Position numbers and translations under genes: made by a program. The notes below the pieces were generated by a model. It saw only the letters and a list, made by a program, of their open reading frames with translations. It was not told the origin of the DNA and did no database searches. Of a stretch of 64,000 nucleotides of DNA, positions 63,611 through 64,000 are shown in pieces (the stretch's first letter is position 1; each line of letters begins with the position of its first letter). The DNA is from Heligmosomoides polygyrus polygyrus (Eukaryota > Nematoda > Chromadorea > Rhabditida > Heligmosomidae): positions 42,953,139 through 43,017,138 of the forward strand of contig OX377204.1 in the NCBI GenBank assembly GCA_947396885.1. The letters are read 5' to 3'.

Positions 63611-64000
63611 AATTTCTGCTGAACGTCGAGTTGTTGGCAAACGCGAGCGTCGAGGATGGTTTGACTACGAGGAGCAGCCCACGGTGCACTGCGCCACTAC
63701 ACATCCATCAAACGCACAGCAGGACCTTCTTTCGGTAGAGCTCCGGTTTTGATGTCAGGATACCCAGCTCGTTGAGCTCCACCTATTGCTTTCCGGCATT
63801 ACAGTTGTGGTGAAGCATGCTGGCAAGGACCCTATCCAGGCCTTCTCATTTGAGCCGGTGCCGGAGCTCTCGGCAGTCGGAAGCACAGCGATTTACTTGG
63901 GCTTCCGTCAACGCATGAGGCACTGTCGAAGGCGGTTTTGGGGAGCTTCCAATCTTCTGCAGCCGACGAGCGGTGGTTCGCTATAAGGTGTGGTGATCAG
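63611..64000. other. Unassigned sequence at the window end
   Basis: The minus strand contains short RTE-like-looking frames (SNEKAWIGSLPACFTTTVMP, ESNRWSSTSWVS) of uncertain origin. No feature is supported with confidence. Confidence 0.25.

Overview
The window reads as non-coding, repeat-dense nuclear DNA of an animal, most probably a strongylid nematode (hookworm-like). Grounds: several RTE-type endonuclease-reverse transcriptase retrotransposon families, mariner remnants, a tRNA-derived SINE family, AT-rich intergenic sequence and short exon-like islands with worm-style TTTCAG acceptors. RTE and mariner elements of this kind are known from Ancylostoma (dingo, bandit). The species is inferred. 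No bacterial features, CRISPR, rRNA or convincing tRNA genes are seen.

Layout. 1-2.6 kb holds fragments of a Tc1/mariner transposase and of CR1-like LINEs, one split by a SINE. 2.65-8.24 kb is a nested stack: an old RTE-like LINE (family C) split by a 1.43-kb tandem-repeat insertion and by a decayed full-length family B RTE (B1). 8.25-9.56 kb is a pyrimidine-rich repeat (D1) with a partner at 37.2-38.6 kb (D2). 10.5-11.24 kb is a deleted mariner. 12.87-16.04 kb is RTE family A copy 1 (A1). 16-24 kb is mostly unrecognised, with a large inverted repeat at 22.1-24.1 kb. 24.4-41 kb has three more SINEs, LINE debris and the exon-like islands. 41.9-46.3 kb is RTE A2 lying between inverted SINE-like arms. 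47.1-50.5 kb is a second family C LINE carrying a Harbinger-like MITE. 52-53.1 kb is a frameshifted mariner. 53.9-55.1 kb is a fold-back repeat with a perfect 34-bp hairpin. 55.6-62.3 kb holds RTE A3 and, only 109 bp away, the intact 971-codon RTE B2. A third mariner fragment lies at 63.4 kb.

Main results. (1) The 5' ends of A1, A2 and A3 fold into a compact HDV-like self-cleaving ribozyme (65 nt) that starts exactly at the TSD-defined or near-TSD element end. (2) A2 and A3 are nearly identical and sit in different target sites with different TSDs, yet share the same frameshifts, the same hairpin-templated insertion and an Asp-to-Glu change in RT motif A, which A1 lacks. This points to copying of a defective master in trans. 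(3) B2 looks intact and recently active. Only B2 has an undamaged long reading frame; almost everything else is mobile-element debris. Host gene content is at best a few candidate exons.
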